This document shows, one piece after another, positions 51,458-62,430 of a stretch of 64,000 nt of DNA. The notes beneath the pieces are model-generated. The model did not search any database. It saw only the letters and a list, made by a program, of their open reading frames with translations, and was not told the origin of the DNA. Every line of letters starts with the position of its first letter. Positions within the stretch are counted from its first letter, which is position 1. This stretch comes from Byssovorax sp. (GTDB lineage Bacteria > Myxococcota_A > Polyangia > Polyangiales > Polyangiaceae), in the NCBI GenBank assembly GCA_025362495.1, contig JANYGI010000002.1, positions 49,373-113,372 on the forward strand. Direction: 5' to 3'. The translations under genes were made by a program, and so were the position numbers.

Positions 51458-53290
51458 ATGTGCGGTATCGTCGGTTACGTCGGTTCCAGGAACGCCGCCC
51501 CGATCATCGTCGATGGTCTGCGCAAGCTCGAGTACCGCGGCTACGACTCGGCCGGGATCGCCATCCACGACGGCAAGGGCATCGAGATCGTCCGCGCCCT
51601 CGGCAAGCTGGTGAAGCTCAGCGACGCGCTCGAGAAGCGGCCGCTCAACGGCACCACGGGCATCGGCCACACGCGCTGGGCCACGCACGGCCGCCCGAGT
51701 GAGGTCAACGCCCACCCGCACGCCGCGGGCCCCGTCGCCGTGGTCCACAATGGCATCATCGAGAACCACGTCGCCGTCCGCGCCGAGCTCGAGGGCCAGG
51801 GGATCAAGTTCCTCTCCGACACCGACACCGAGATCATCGCGCACCTCATCCACCGGGAGCTCGACCAGGGCGCGCCCAACCTGTTCGAGGCCGTGCGAAA
51901 GGCCCTCGGCCGCGTCGTCGGCGCCTACGCCATCGCCGTCGTCTCGCGCGCCGAGCCCGACGTCGTCGTCGCCGCGCGCTTCGGATCGCCCCTCGTCGTG
52001 GGCATCGGCGAGGACGAGATGCTCTGTGGCAGCGACGTGACCGCGCTGCTCTCGCACACGCGCAACATGGTCTTCCTCGAAGACGGCGACGTCGTCGAGC
52101 TCAAGCAGAATGGCTATCGCATCGAGACGGTCAACGGCACCGCCGTTGACCGCAAGGTCAAGCGCATCGACTGGAGCGCGGTGCAGGCCGAGAAGGCCGG
52201 CTTCAAGCACTTCATGCTGAAAGAGATCCACGAGCAGCCCGACGCGATCGAGGCCACCCTGCGCGGCCGGATCGATCTCCAGAACGGCGACGTCCACGCC
52301 GGCGAAATGGGCGTCACGCCCGAGTTCGCGAAGACGCTCGGCCGCGTGTATTTCGTCGCCTGCGGGACGAGCCACCACGCGACCATCGCTGGCCGCTACT
52401 GGATCGAGAAAATTGCCCGCGTGCCCTCGGTGACCGAGCTCGCGAGCGAGGTGCGCTACCGTGATCCGATCTTCTTCCCCAACGACCTCGTCGTCGCGGT
52501 GAGCCAGTCGGGCGAGACGGCCGACACCATCGCCGCCGTGAAGGCCGCCAAGGCCGCGGGCGCGCAGGTGCTGGCCCTCAGCAACGTGCTCGACAGCGCG
52601 CTCCCGCGCATGGCCGACGGCGCGCTCTACACCCACGCTGGGCCGGAGATCGGCGTCGCCTCGACCAAGTGTTTCACGACGCAGCTCGCGGCGCTCTTGC
52701 TGCTGGCGATCTACCTCGGCCGCCAGCGCGGCGCCCTCTCGAAGGAGCAAGGTCAAGAGATCTTGCAGGCCCTCTGGGAGACACCGAGCCACATGCGCGA
52801 GGTGCTCGGCGACGCCGACTACATGCACGTGATCGCCAAGAAGCTCACCCACGCGAAAGACGTGCTCTTCCTCGGCCGCGGCCTCGGCTTCCCCATCGCG
52901 CTCGAGGGTGCTTTGAAGCTCAAGGAGATCTCCTACGCTCACGCCGAGGGCTACGCGGCCGGCGAGATGAAGCACGGCCCGATCGCCCTGATCGACGAGA
53001 ATTTGCCGGTCTTCGTGATCTGCCCGCGCGACTCCCATTACGACAAGACGCTCTCCAACATGCAGGAGGTGCGCGCCCGCGAGGGGCAGGTCATCGCCAT
53101 CGCCACCAAGGGCGACGAGGCCGTGATGGAGCTGGCGCAGCACATGGTCTGGCTGCCGAAGGTGAACGACGACGTGCTGCCTTTGCTGACGGTGCTGCCT
53201 TTGCAGCTCATCTCGTACTACGTCGCCAACCTCAAGGGAAACGACGTGGATCAGCCGCGGAACCTCGCGAAGACGGTCACTGTCGAGTAG
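51458..53290 (+). CDS. glmS: Glutamine-fructose-6-phosphate aminotransferase (isomerizing)
   Basis: MCGIVGYVGSRNAAPIIVDGLRKLEYRGYDSAGIA; SIS domains; C-term 'NDVDQPRNLAKTVTVE'. Confidence 0.98.
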   Translation: MCGIVGYVGSRNAAPIIVDGLRKLEYRGYDSAGIAIHDGKGIEIVRALGKLVKLSDALEKRPLNGTTGIGHTRWATHGRPSEVNAHPHAAGPVAVVHNGIIENHVAVRAELEGQGIKFLSDTDTEIIAHLIHRELDQGAPNLFEAVRKALGRVVGAYAIAVVSRAEPDVVVAARFGSPLVVGIGEDEMLCGSDVTALLSHTRNMVFLEDGDVVELKQNGYRIETVNGTAVDRKVKRIDWSAVQAEKAGFKHFMLKEIHEQPDAIEATLRGRIDLQNGDVHAGEMGVTPEFAKTLGRVYFVACGTSHHATIAGRYWIEKIARVPSVTELASEVRYRDPIFFPNDLVVAVSQSGETADTIAAVKAAKAAGAQVLALSNVLDSALPRMADGALYTHAGPEIGVASTKCFTTQLAALLLLAIYLGRQRGALSKEQGQEILQALWETPSHMREVLGDADYMHVIAKKLTHAKDVLFLGRGLGFPIALEGALKLKEISYAHAEGYAAGEMKHGPIALIDENLPVFVICPRDSHYDKTLSNMQEVRAREGQVIAIATKGDEAVMELAQHMVWLPKVNDDVLPLLTVLPLQLISYYVANLKGNDVDQPRNLAKTVTVE

Positions 53291-53344
53291 CCACGCGGAT
53301 CGGCGTGACGCCGTCGCGTCGTATCCGGGTTAAGGGGTCGCGAC

Positions 53345-54403
53345 ATGACGCTCGCACCCCTCCTGAACCTCCCCGCCATCGACTCCGTCGCCGAGGCCGA
53401 GGCGCGCGCCCGGCAAGCCGTGCTCACCAAGCCTGCAGGCAGCCTTGGAGTGCTCGAAGATCTCGCGGTGCAGCTCGCCGCCATCCAGGGTGGACTGCCC
53501 GCGAGCCGGCCGGCGGAGGCGCTGATCTTCGCCGCCGATCACCCGGTGGTGAAGCACGGCATCTCCGCGTACCCGGCCGCGGTGACGGCGGCGATGGTGG
53601 AGAACTTCGTGCGCGGCGGCGCCGCTGCGAGCGTGCTCTCGCGCCGGCTCGGGGTCGGGCTGTCGGTCGTCGATGTCGGCGTGGCGACGCCGTACGCGCG
53701 CGAGCTGAGCGGGCCCGGAGCGCGGCTTCATCGCGACGCCGTGGCGGATCTCGCCGAGGGCGATCTTCGCGTCGAGGACGCCATGTCACCCGAGGTCTAC
53801 GCGCGCGCGCTCGCCGCCGGGGTGGCCGCGATCGACGCGCTCGACGCGGGAACGCGGGTGGTGATCCTCGGCGAGATGGGGATCGGCAACACCACCGTGG
53901 CCGCCGCGGTGGCCGCCGCGCTGCTCGGCGGCGACGCGAGCGAGCTGGTCGGACGGGGGACCGGCGTCGACTCTGCCGCGCTCGCCCGCAAGATCGACGT
54001 CGTGCGCGAGGCCGCCGGGCGCGTGCGCGGCGCGGCGCCGCACCGCGTGCTCCAGGCGGTGGGTGGCCGTGAGATCGCCGCCATCGTGGGCGCGGCGGGG
54101 CGCGCGATCGAGCGGCGCATGGCGGTGCTCGTCGACGGCTTCATCGTCTCGGCGGCGATCCTCGCGCTGGTGCGGATCGAGCCCCGCACCCGGCGCGGGT
54201 TGATCTTCGCGCACCGCTCGCAGGAGCCCGGCCACGCTCGGATCCTGGAGGCCCTCGACGCGCGCCCGCTGCTCGATCTCGGCCTGCGCCTCGGCGAGGC
54301 GAGCGGCGCCCTCACCGCGCTGCCGCTGCTCGATCTCGCCTGCGCGCTGCACGGCGAGATGGCGACCTTCGCGGGCGCGGGCGTGCCCGGGCGCGCGCCG
54401 TGA
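53345..54403 (+). CDS. cobT: Nicotinate-nucleotide-dimethylbenzimidazole phosphoribosyltransferase
   Basis: 'LTKPAGSLGVLEDLAVQLAAIQG', 'GEMGIGNTTVAAAVAAAL', 'VDGFIVSAAILAL'. Confidence 0.95.
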   Translation: MTLAPLLNLPAIDSVAEAEARARQAVLTKPAGSLGVLEDLAVQLAAIQGGLPASRPAEALIFAADHPVVKHGISAYPAAVTAAMVENFVRGGAAASVLSRRLGVGLSVVDVGVATPYARELSGPGARLHRDAVADLAEGDLRVEDAMSPEVYARALAAGVAAIDALDAGTRVVILGEMGIGNTTVAAAVAAALLGGDASELVGRGTGVDSAALARKIDVVREAAGRVRGAAPHRVLQAVGGREIAAIVGAAGRAIERRMAVLVDGFIVSAAILALVRIEPRTRRGLIFAHRSQEPGHARILEALDARPLLDLGLRLGEASGALTALPLLDLACALHGEMATFAGAGVPGRAP

Positions 54404-55218
54404 GCGAAGGGCTCGACACCCCCGCGGTCCCCGATCGCCGCGCGGCAATGCCTCCATTCCTGCGCGGCGCTCGCGCGGCGCTGACGTTTCTCACGCGCGT
54501 CCCCGTCGGCGGTTTCCCCTACAGCGAGGCCGATTTTCGCTGGTCCTCGGCCTGGTTTCCCTGGGTGGGTCTGCTGCTCGGCGCGGCGCAGGCCCTGGTG
54601 TTCCACCTGGTGCTACGCGCTGGCCCCTTCGCCGCGGCCGCGCTCACCGTGGGTCTCGGCATGCTGCTCACCGGCGCCTTCCACGAGGACGGCCTCGCCG
54701 ACACCGCCGACGCGCTCGGCGGCGCCTACGAGCGCCGGCGCCTCTTCGAGATCCTCAAGGACAGCCGCGTCGGATCCTTCGGCGCGGGCGCGCTCGCGGT
54801 GGTGCTGGTCCTGCGCATCGCCTTGCTCGCGCGCCTCGGCGCGGCGGCGCCGCTCGCCCTCATCCTCACGCAGAGCCTCTCGCGGCTGCCGCCGATCTGG
54901 ATGATGGTCGCGATGCCGTACGTCACCGCCGATGCCGCCGCGAAGAGCCGCCTCGTCACCCGCGCAGGCGCGGCGCAGGCGCTCGTCGCGACGGCGTGGC
55001 CCGCGCTCGCGATCGCGGTGGCCGTCGCGCAGCGCTGGCTCTCGCTGCCCGAGGCCGCGGCCATGGTCGTGGGTCTCGCGGCGACGGCGCTCGTCTGCGC
55101 GCAGCGCTTCCACGCGCGCGCCGGCGGGATCACCGGCGATTTCCTGGGCGCGACCCAGCAAGTGGGCGAGTGCGCCGCGCTGCTCGCGCTGGCGCTGATG
55201 CGCGGCGACGGCCCGTGA
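54400..55218 (+). CDS. cobS: Adenosylcobinamide-GDP ribazoletransferase
   Basis: 'ALTFLTRVPVGGFPYSEADFRWSSAWFPWVGLLLGA...GMLLTGAFHEDGLADTADALGG'. Confidence 0.95.
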   Translation: MSEGLDTPAVPDRRAAMPPFLRGARAALTFLTRVPVGGFPYSEADFRWSSAWFPWVGLLLGAAQALVFHLVLRAGPFAAAALTVGLGMLLTGAFHEDGLADTADALGGAYERRRLFEILKDSRVGSFGAGALAVVLVLRIALLARLGAAAPLALILTQSLSRLPPIWMMVAMPYVTADAAAKSRLVTRAGAAQALVATAWPALAIAVAVAQRWLSLPEAAAMVVGLAATALVCAQRFHARAGGITGDFLGATQQVGECAALLALALMRGDGP

Positions 55219-55760
55219 GCGTGCTGGCGTTCCGCCACGCGCCGGTCGCGCTCGCGGGCGTCTGCTACGGCCAGCTCGACGTGGACCCGACGCTGAGCGC
55301 CACCGACGCGGCCGCGATCGTCGAGCCTCACCTCGCCGGGATCGCCGTGGCGCGGATCTGGTCATCGCCGCTCCGGCGCTGCTCAGCGCCCGCGCGCGTG
55401 CTCGCCGAGCGCCTCGGCGTGACCCACACGATCGACGCGAGGCTCGCGGAGATCGCTTGTGGAGCGTGGGAGGGGCGCACCTGGGATCAGCTCGAGCGCG
55501 AGGATCGCGCGGCGTACGCGGCCTGGATGAGCGCCTGGAAAACGAGCGGCCCCCCGGGGGGAGAGTCCGCCGTCGAGCTGGAGCAGCGCGTGCGCGCGTG
55601 GCACGAAGAGCTGCCCGATGGTGGCGCAACCGAGGTGCTGATCGCGCATGCCGGAGTGATCCGGGCCCTCGTGGTGATCACCCGAGGACAGAGCTGGGAA
55701 GAGGCAATGAGCGCGGCGGTCCCGCACCTGTCGCCAATCGGCTCTAGCCGGGTCCGCTGA
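55215..55760 (+). CDS. Histidine phosphatase family protein (CobC/alpha-ribazole phosphatase-like; GTG start)
   Basis: 'FRHAPVALAGVCYGQLDVDPT...IWSSPLRRCSAPARVLAERLG...IACGAWEGRTWDQ...VLIAHAGVIRAL'; GTGA overlap with cobS. Confidence 0.85.
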   Translation: MSVLAFRHAPVALAGVCYGQLDVDPTLSATDAAAIVEPHLAGIAVARIWSSPLRRCSAPARVLAERLGVTHTIDARLAEIACGAWEGRTWDQLEREDRAAYAAWMSAWKTSGPPGGESAVELEQRVRAWHEELPDGGATEVLIAHAGVIRALVVITRGQSWEEAMSAAVPHLSPIGSSRVR

Positions 55761-56132
55761 GCGGGCGCGTTGAAACGGACGAGGACCGAGGCCAGCCGTG
55801 GGCCGACCCGCGCCGCTCCTGCGGCGGCTCACCTCTGCTTCTCGCTCGGCCCGAGCAAGAGCGCGCTGCACGACACCGTCGCGTCGTCCGCGCTCGCCGC
55901 TTCCGTGGTGTTCTCGAAGGCCCGGAACCAGCGTCAGCGCCGCGCGTGGGCCGGCCATCTCGAGCCCGAGGCCCAGCCATGGTCGGAGTGGTCAACGGGT
56001 TGACACGTTCGATACACCGAGGCCCAGAGTGGCATGCTGACATGAAGGTTGCTGTCGTTGATCATGAACGTTCAACAGATTCCAGATCTTGCTTGCGAGA
56101 AAAAAATTAATCGAATACGTCCATATCAGTGC

Positions 56133-56152
56133 TCACGAAAACAAATTCGTGA
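56133..56152. promoter_or_regulatory. 7-bp perfect inverted repeat TCACGAA-AACAAA-TTCGTGA in A/T-rich leader upstream of lipoprotein
   Basis: Direct reading; ~40 bp upstream of the 56192 ATG. Confidence 0.45.
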
Positions 56153-56191
56153 TCAGGACTCCCCGCTCCGCGGGAGAGCAAAGGAAGCATC

Positions 56192-56758
56192 ATGTTCATC
56201 AAGAGCGTTTTGGTCGCCGTCGTGGCGTCCGCCGTGGGCCTGTCCGTCGTCGGCTGCATGTCGGCCGAAACGGCAGATCCGGCCGCCGAGAACGTCGACG
56301 AGGCCGCGCAGGCGCTGACGACCGGGATCACGTTCGACCCCACGACTCTCTACCTCAACTACGCAGTGAGCGGCACCTCCGCTGGCCTGAATGTGCACTA
56401 TTACCCGGGGAGCAGCACGTCGGTCTTCGAGGTGCCGTGCAACGCGACCCAGGTCGGTGTCCAGACCAATATCAAGTACAACGACACCGGCGCGCAGCTC
56501 TGGCCCGCGGTGACGTTCGCTGTTCCGGGCCTGACGGCAGCCACGGCGAACCTCTCCCCGATGCTTCAGGGTGCCACCGCGACGTTCGGTTCGTGGGCGA
56601 ACTCGACCAGCAGCCCGCTGACGGGCGCGGCGGCCGACACGACGCTCGCGATCGTGATGACCCTCAAGAGCTACACCAATAGCTCGTACACGACCCTTTC
56701 GGGCGTGCCGTTCACCACGATGACCTTCTACGTCCGTCGGATGTGCTCCTGCACGTGA
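56192..56758 (+). CDS. Small secreted lipoprotein, unknown function
   Basis: 'MFIKSVLVAVVASAVGLSVVGCMSAETADPAAENVDEAAQALT' leader, beta-rich body. Confidence 0.75.
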   Translation: MFIKSVLVAVVASAVGLSVVGCMSAETADPAAENVDEAAQALTTGITFDPTTLYLNYAVSGTSAGLNVHYYPGSSTSVFEVPCNATQVGVQTNIKYNDTGAQLWPAVTFAVPGLTAATANLSPMLQGATATFGSWANSTSSPLTGAAADTTLAIVMTLKSYTNSSYTTLSGVPFTTMTFYVRRMCSCT

Positions 56759-56990
56759 TGTCACGTAGAGCGTGAGGGTCACCGGGAGCTTCAGGCTCTG
56801 AGCTGGAGCGCGCCCGTCCGCGCGGGGTGGCGGCGATTGGCTCTCTGCCGAGGAGCTCGTAAGCGCCTACCCCGCGCCGGTGATCACGGCCAGGGCGCCG
56901 GCCGCAACGGCGATCCAGACGCCGGAGGATGCCTGTTTGCCGCGGCCCGGAGCGCCCGCTGCCGGAAATTCGTGCGACGCGCGCCGCGGC

Positions 56991-57461
56991 TCAGTGCGCG
57001 CCTTCCATCACCGCATGAAAGGCCTTGTGAACGGCCATGAATTTCGCCTCGAAGTCGGCCCTCTCGGGCCTGGCGCACTCGGCCTTCAGATCACCGACAG
57101 CGGCGATCAACCCCTGAGCGACCGCGTGATAGGCCGGCTCCGCAGCACGGGCCGACTCGGGAACATCCTTGTCGACGGCCGCGGCGCGCTGCTCGAACGC
57201 AGGGATCGCGTCGCAGGTCTTCCTGGTGCGCTCGGGGCTCTTGTCGGCGTGCCAGAGCGGCCCGAGCACCTCGTGAAACTCGTGGACGGCGCCCGTCATC
57301 TTCGGGTGCTCGCCGTGCTCGTGCTCTTCACCGTGCTCGCCGTGCTCGTGGCCTTCGGCGTGCTCGGACGGGGGTGTCGAGGAGCCGCAGCCCAGCGCGA
57401 AGAGCGACGCGGACGCGAGCGCGACCAGGAAAGAAGCGCGGAGCGAGGACGTGGAGATCAT
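56991..57461 (-). CDS. His/Glu-rich lipoprotein, possible metal binding
   Basis: 'LFALGCGSSTPPSEHAEGHEHGEHGEEHEHGEHPKM'. Confidence 0.7.
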   Translation of the reverse strand: MISTSSLRASFLVALASASLFALGCGSSTPPSEHAEGHEHGEHGEEHEHGEHPKMTGAVHEFHEVLGPLWHADKSPERTRKTCDAIPAFEQRAAAVDKDVPESARAAEPAYHAVAQGLIAAVGDLKAECARPERADFEAKFMAVHKAFHAVMEGAH

Positions 57462-57544
57462 CCGCGGGCCCTACCATGGCGTGTCCGGCACCGGAACGTG
57501 CCGACCGCTGCGGGCGCGGCGCTCGCCGGGCTACGCTCGCGGGC

Positions 57545-59209
57545 ATGCGCTCCCTCGGAACGACGGCGCGGCGGATGGTCTCCGCCGTCCTCGTCACCGC
57601 CCTGATCCCCCTCGTGTTCGCGCTGCTGATCGCGCGCGCCACCATCGCGCGCGTCTCGGCCACGGCGTTTCAGCCGGAGTTCAGCGTCCACATCGATCAG
57701 GCGCTCGGCGTCTACGCCGACCTCGCCAAGGCGCTCAAGCAGACGATGCGGGCCGAGGCGCTGGCCATCGCGGCGCGCGAGCCGCTGCGCGTGGCGGCGA
57801 CGACGAAGGACGCGAAGGCCCTCCGCGCCGAGCTCGATCGCGCCCTCGAAGCGCACGGATCGCTGCGGCGGATCCGCGTCGAGACCTGCAACGGCGCCTT
57901 GCTCGGCGAGCGCGAGCTGCCCATCGACGCGGCGCTGGAGCGCACGCTCCTGGTGCGTCGTCCCCTCGGCGTGGACGATGTTGACGATGTGGTCTGCGGG
58001 GTCACGCACCCGGAAGAGCCGCCGATCCTCGTCGCCACGTTCGCCGCGCCGCGCGCCCGCCTCGACGAGCTCGAGTCGGCGCAGGCCTTCGCGCAGGCGT
58101 ACCACCAGATCGAGCGCGTCCACCGCAAGGAGTACCTCAATCGCACCTATGGAAACGCCTTCGCGGTGCTCCTCGTGGTGACGCTGATCGTCGCCGTCGC
58201 CGTCGGCGTGCTGGTGACGCGGCCAGTGACGCGGCGGCTCGCGGCGCTGGCGGCGGTGATGCGCCCTGTCGCCGAGGGCGACCTCACCGTGCGCGCCCGG
58301 ATCGAGGGCGACGACGAGGTGGCCGATCTCGGGCGCACCTTCGATCGCATGCTCGAAGAGCTCTCGCAGAGCCGCGCGCGCGTGGAGTTCCTGAGGCGCA
58401 TGGGCGAGTGGCAGCAGGTGGCGCGTCGCCTCGCGCACGAGATCAAGAACCCGCTCACCCCGATCCAGCTCGCCGTCGAGGAGTGCCACCGGCGGTATCG
58501 CGGCGACGACCCTGTTTACAAGCGGATCGTGCAGACGATGCTCGAGGTCGTCGAGGAAGAGGTCGGCAGCCTGCGGCGCCTCTGCACCGAGTTCTCGAAC
58601 TTCGCGCGGCTGCCGCGGGCCGATCTCAAGCCCGACGATCTCGGCGCCTTTCTCCGCCTCCAGAGCGAGCGCCTGAAGCCCGAGGACGGCACGCCCGGCG
58701 AGGGCGACGAGGGAGATCCGACGCTGCTCTTCGGCCTCGATCTCGGCTTCGAGATCCCCGCCGAGGCCATGCCCGCGGCGATCGATCAGGAGATGCTCCA
58801 CCGCGTCCTCGCCAACGTGATCCGCAACTCGGCGCAGGCGCTCCGCGGCGCGAAGAAGCGGCCGGGGCGCGTGCAGGTGACGACGACGATCGAGGGAGCG
58901 GGCGATCGCTTCGTCATCGCCGTCGACGACGACGGGCCCGGCATCCCCGAGACGGTGAAAGAAGCGCTCTTTGATCCCTACGTGAGCACCAAGCGCGACG
59001 GCACGGGGCTCGGCCTCAGCATCGTGAAGAAGATCGTCGTCGACCACGGCGGGAGCATCGAGGCCGGCTGGGGGCCGCTCGGCGGCGCGCGGTTTCGCAT
59101 CGTGATCCCGCGCCTCGGGACGGCCGCTTCGCTCGCGGCGCTGGAGCGCGCGGGGACGATCGAGATCGCGCCGCCCTCGTCGATCGACCCGAAATCTTCA
59201 CGACCGTGA
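57545..59209 (+). CDS. HAMP-domain sensor histidine kinase (NtrY-like)
   Basis: TM-sensor-TM, HAMP 'VTRPVTRRLAALAAVMRPVAEGDLTVRARI', 'VARRLAHEIKNPLTPIQLAVEE' H-box, 'NVIRNSAQAL', 'DDDGPGIPE', 'GTGLGLSIVKKI'. Confidence 0.95.
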   Translation: MRSLGTTARRMVSAVLVTALIPLVFALLIARATIARVSATAFQPEFSVHIDQALGVYADLAKALKQTMRAEALAIAAREPLRVAATTKDAKALRAELDRALEAHGSLRRIRVETCNGALLGERELPIDAALERTLLVRRPLGVDDVDDVVCGVTHPEEPPILVATFAAPRARLDELESAQAFAQAYHQIERVHRKEYLNRTYGNAFAVLLVVTLIVAVAVGVLVTRPVTRRLAALAAVMRPVAEGDLTVRARIEGDDEVADLGRTFDRMLEELSQSRARVEFLRRMGEWQQVARRLAHEIKNPLTPIQLAVEECHRRYRGDDPVYKRIVQTMLEVVEEEVGSLRRLCTEFSNFARLPRADLKPDDLGAFLRLQSERLKPEDGTPGEGDEGDPTLLFGLDLGFEIPAEAMPAAIDQEMLHRVLANVIRNSAQALRGAKKRPGRVQVTTTIEGAGDRFVIAVDDDGPGIPETVKEALFDPYVSTKRDGTGLGLSIVKKIVVDHGGSIEAGWGPLGGARFRIVIPRLGTAASLAALERAGTIEIAPPSSIDPKSSRP

Positions 59210-59212
59210 GGT

Positions 59213-60788
<1,576 letters not shown>

Positions 60789-60809
60789 CTGCAATTTTTC
60801 AGTCGCGAG

Positions 60810-60845
60810 CGAGCCCCCTCCGGCGTCGATGGTCGAGGGGGCTCG
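60810..60845 (+). terminator. Terminator-like hairpin after guaB
   Basis: CGAGCCCCCTC ... GAGGGGGCTCG perfect 11-bp stem, 14-nt loop, followed by ACCATTTTG. Confidence 0.7.
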
Positions 60846-61194
60846 ACCATTTTGTACGCCAACCGCGGCAATCGGGCTCGGATGTGGGCGGCAATTGGTT
60901 CTCGGGCCACATCAATCCACCGATTATCAAACATCCTGGCTGCCGGCCGAGAATCACCAATTTCTGTAATCGTCGCGTCGCCTGCAATCTTTAGCGAAAA
61001 TTTCGTCGATCTGTGCCCTCGGCCACGATTCACTCAAAAATTGAGGCGCTTTTCTCTTAAATGATTCGGGCGATGCGCCGTACCCTTTCCTGGAGTCGGG
61101 CAGCACACGAGAGCGCCTTGGCAGAACGCCGTAGGCATTCGACGCCTCTGGCCCGACCATCTGCGGATCCAATGAACGAGAAGGAGCACTCTCG

Positions 61195-61950
61195 ATGACC
61201 ATGGGCAGCGTGGCGCACCGCGCCTGGGCGCCGCCGGCGACGGCAGGCAATGATGGAGCAACGGAGCTGGAGGCGCGCAAGCGGCGGATTATCCGCCGCG
61301 GGCCCCTCGGCAACGCGGCCTCCAATTCGTCGCAGGCAACGCTCGTCGAAGCGGGCACGATTCAGCGAGTCGAGAAGGGCCGCCTCTTGATCGCGCAGGG
61401 CGACGCCGCCACCAGCGTGGCGTTGCTCGGAATGGGGCGCGTGCGGCTGACGCGCGTGCTCGGTGACACGCGGAGCCTCTCGATTGGCTATCGCGGCGCC
61501 GGCGACATCCTCGGCGAGGCCGCACTCGGCGGCGTGCAATCGCACCGCGAGAACGCGGTGGCAACCGAGGACGTCGAGGCGCTGATGGTGCCCACCCAGG
61601 CCATGAAGGCCCTGATGACCTCGGATCCGCCGCTCGCCGCCGCGATGCTGCAGGTGATGGTCGAGCGTCACCACGACACCGAGGAGCGGTTGGCCTCGAT
61701 GCTCTTCCGCAACGTGGAAGCGCGCCTCTGCGAGTTCCTGACCAAGGCCGCGGCGCGCTGGGGCATCCCCGAGCCGCGCGGCGTCCTCATCGCCGCGCCG
61801 TTCACGCACCAGGAGATGGCGAACATGATCGGCTCGACGCGCGAGACCGTCACGCTGACGCTCGGCGATCTGCGCCGCGCCGGGGTGCTCGAGATCGATC
61901 GCCGCCGCATCGTCGTGCTGAACAAGGACGCCCTCAAAGCCAGGGTGTGA
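61195..61950 (+). CDS. Crp/Fnr-family transcriptional regulator
   Basis: cNMP-binding-like 'VEKGRLLIAQGDAATSVALLGMGRVRLTRVLGDTRSLSIGYRGAGDILGEAAL' and HTH 'FTHQEMANMIGSTRETVTLTLGDLRRAGVLEIDRRRIVV'. Confidence 0.93.
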   Translation: MTMGSVAHRAWAPPATAGNDGATELEARKRRIIRRGPLGNAASNSSQATLVEAGTIQRVEKGRLLIAQGDAATSVALLGMGRVRLTRVLGDTRSLSIGYRGAGDILGEAALGGVQSHRENAVATEDVEALMVPTQAMKALMTSDPPLAAAMLQVMVERHHDTEERLASMLFRNVEARLCEFLTKAAARWGIPEPRGVLIAAPFTHQEMANMIGSTRETVTLTLGDLRRAGVLEIDRRRIVVLNKDALKARV

Positions 61951-61951
61951 T

Positions 61952-62022
61952 GGGGTGGGCCCCAGGAAAGGGCTCGCTCCCTTTCCCCCCGCCGAGCAGA
62001 GCTCGTCGGGGCCCCATACCCC
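61952..62022. other. Predicted three-way-junction structure immediately 3' of the Crp/Fnr gene
   Basis: Outer stem GGGGT+GGGCCCC pairs with GGGGCCC+ACCCC; inner hairpins GGAAAGGG-ctcgct-CCCTTTCC and CGAGC-aga-GCTCG. Confidence 0.6.
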
Positions 62023-62430
62023 GGGTCGCCAGCGATTGATGAAGTGCTTTGCCTCGTGGCAGGGCGCGCCGATTGATGGAGCGTTTTTCATCGATTGATC
62101 GGGGCGTCCGCGCGGGCTCAACCATTTTGAGTCCGCGTTCGCAAGCATTGATCCTCAGGCCGCTGCTCGGATCGGGAAACCGCTCCCGAGCGGCGTGTAG
62201 AGGGGGAGCGCGTCGATTCCCGGCTCGAGGCGCGTCGTTCGACGACACGCTGTTCACCCTGCGGCTGGCCATGCTCACGCTCTTCGCGCAGATCGCCCGT
62301 GACGACGGCGAAGGCGGGCGCGCCATCAATGGTAATCGAGGCCCGGGCGCGTGGCGTCGCTGGCCCCGATCCCGGCGCGAGCGCGGCGCTTTACACGCGG
62401 GGGGGCGACGAGTAGCGTCCGCCGCTTGCC

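Noticed and set aside
55761-56190. Short ORFs on both strands (e.g. 55770-56003 +) in the gap after the CobC-like gene
   Set aside because: Arg/Ala/Pro-rich composition, no motif, overlapping alternatives on both strands; treated as non-coding.
62200-62390. Possible gene remnant (SFDDTLFTLRLAMLTLFAQIARDDGEGG in a plus frame)
   Set aside because: Too short with no start/RBS or recognised homology; cannot distinguish from chance.
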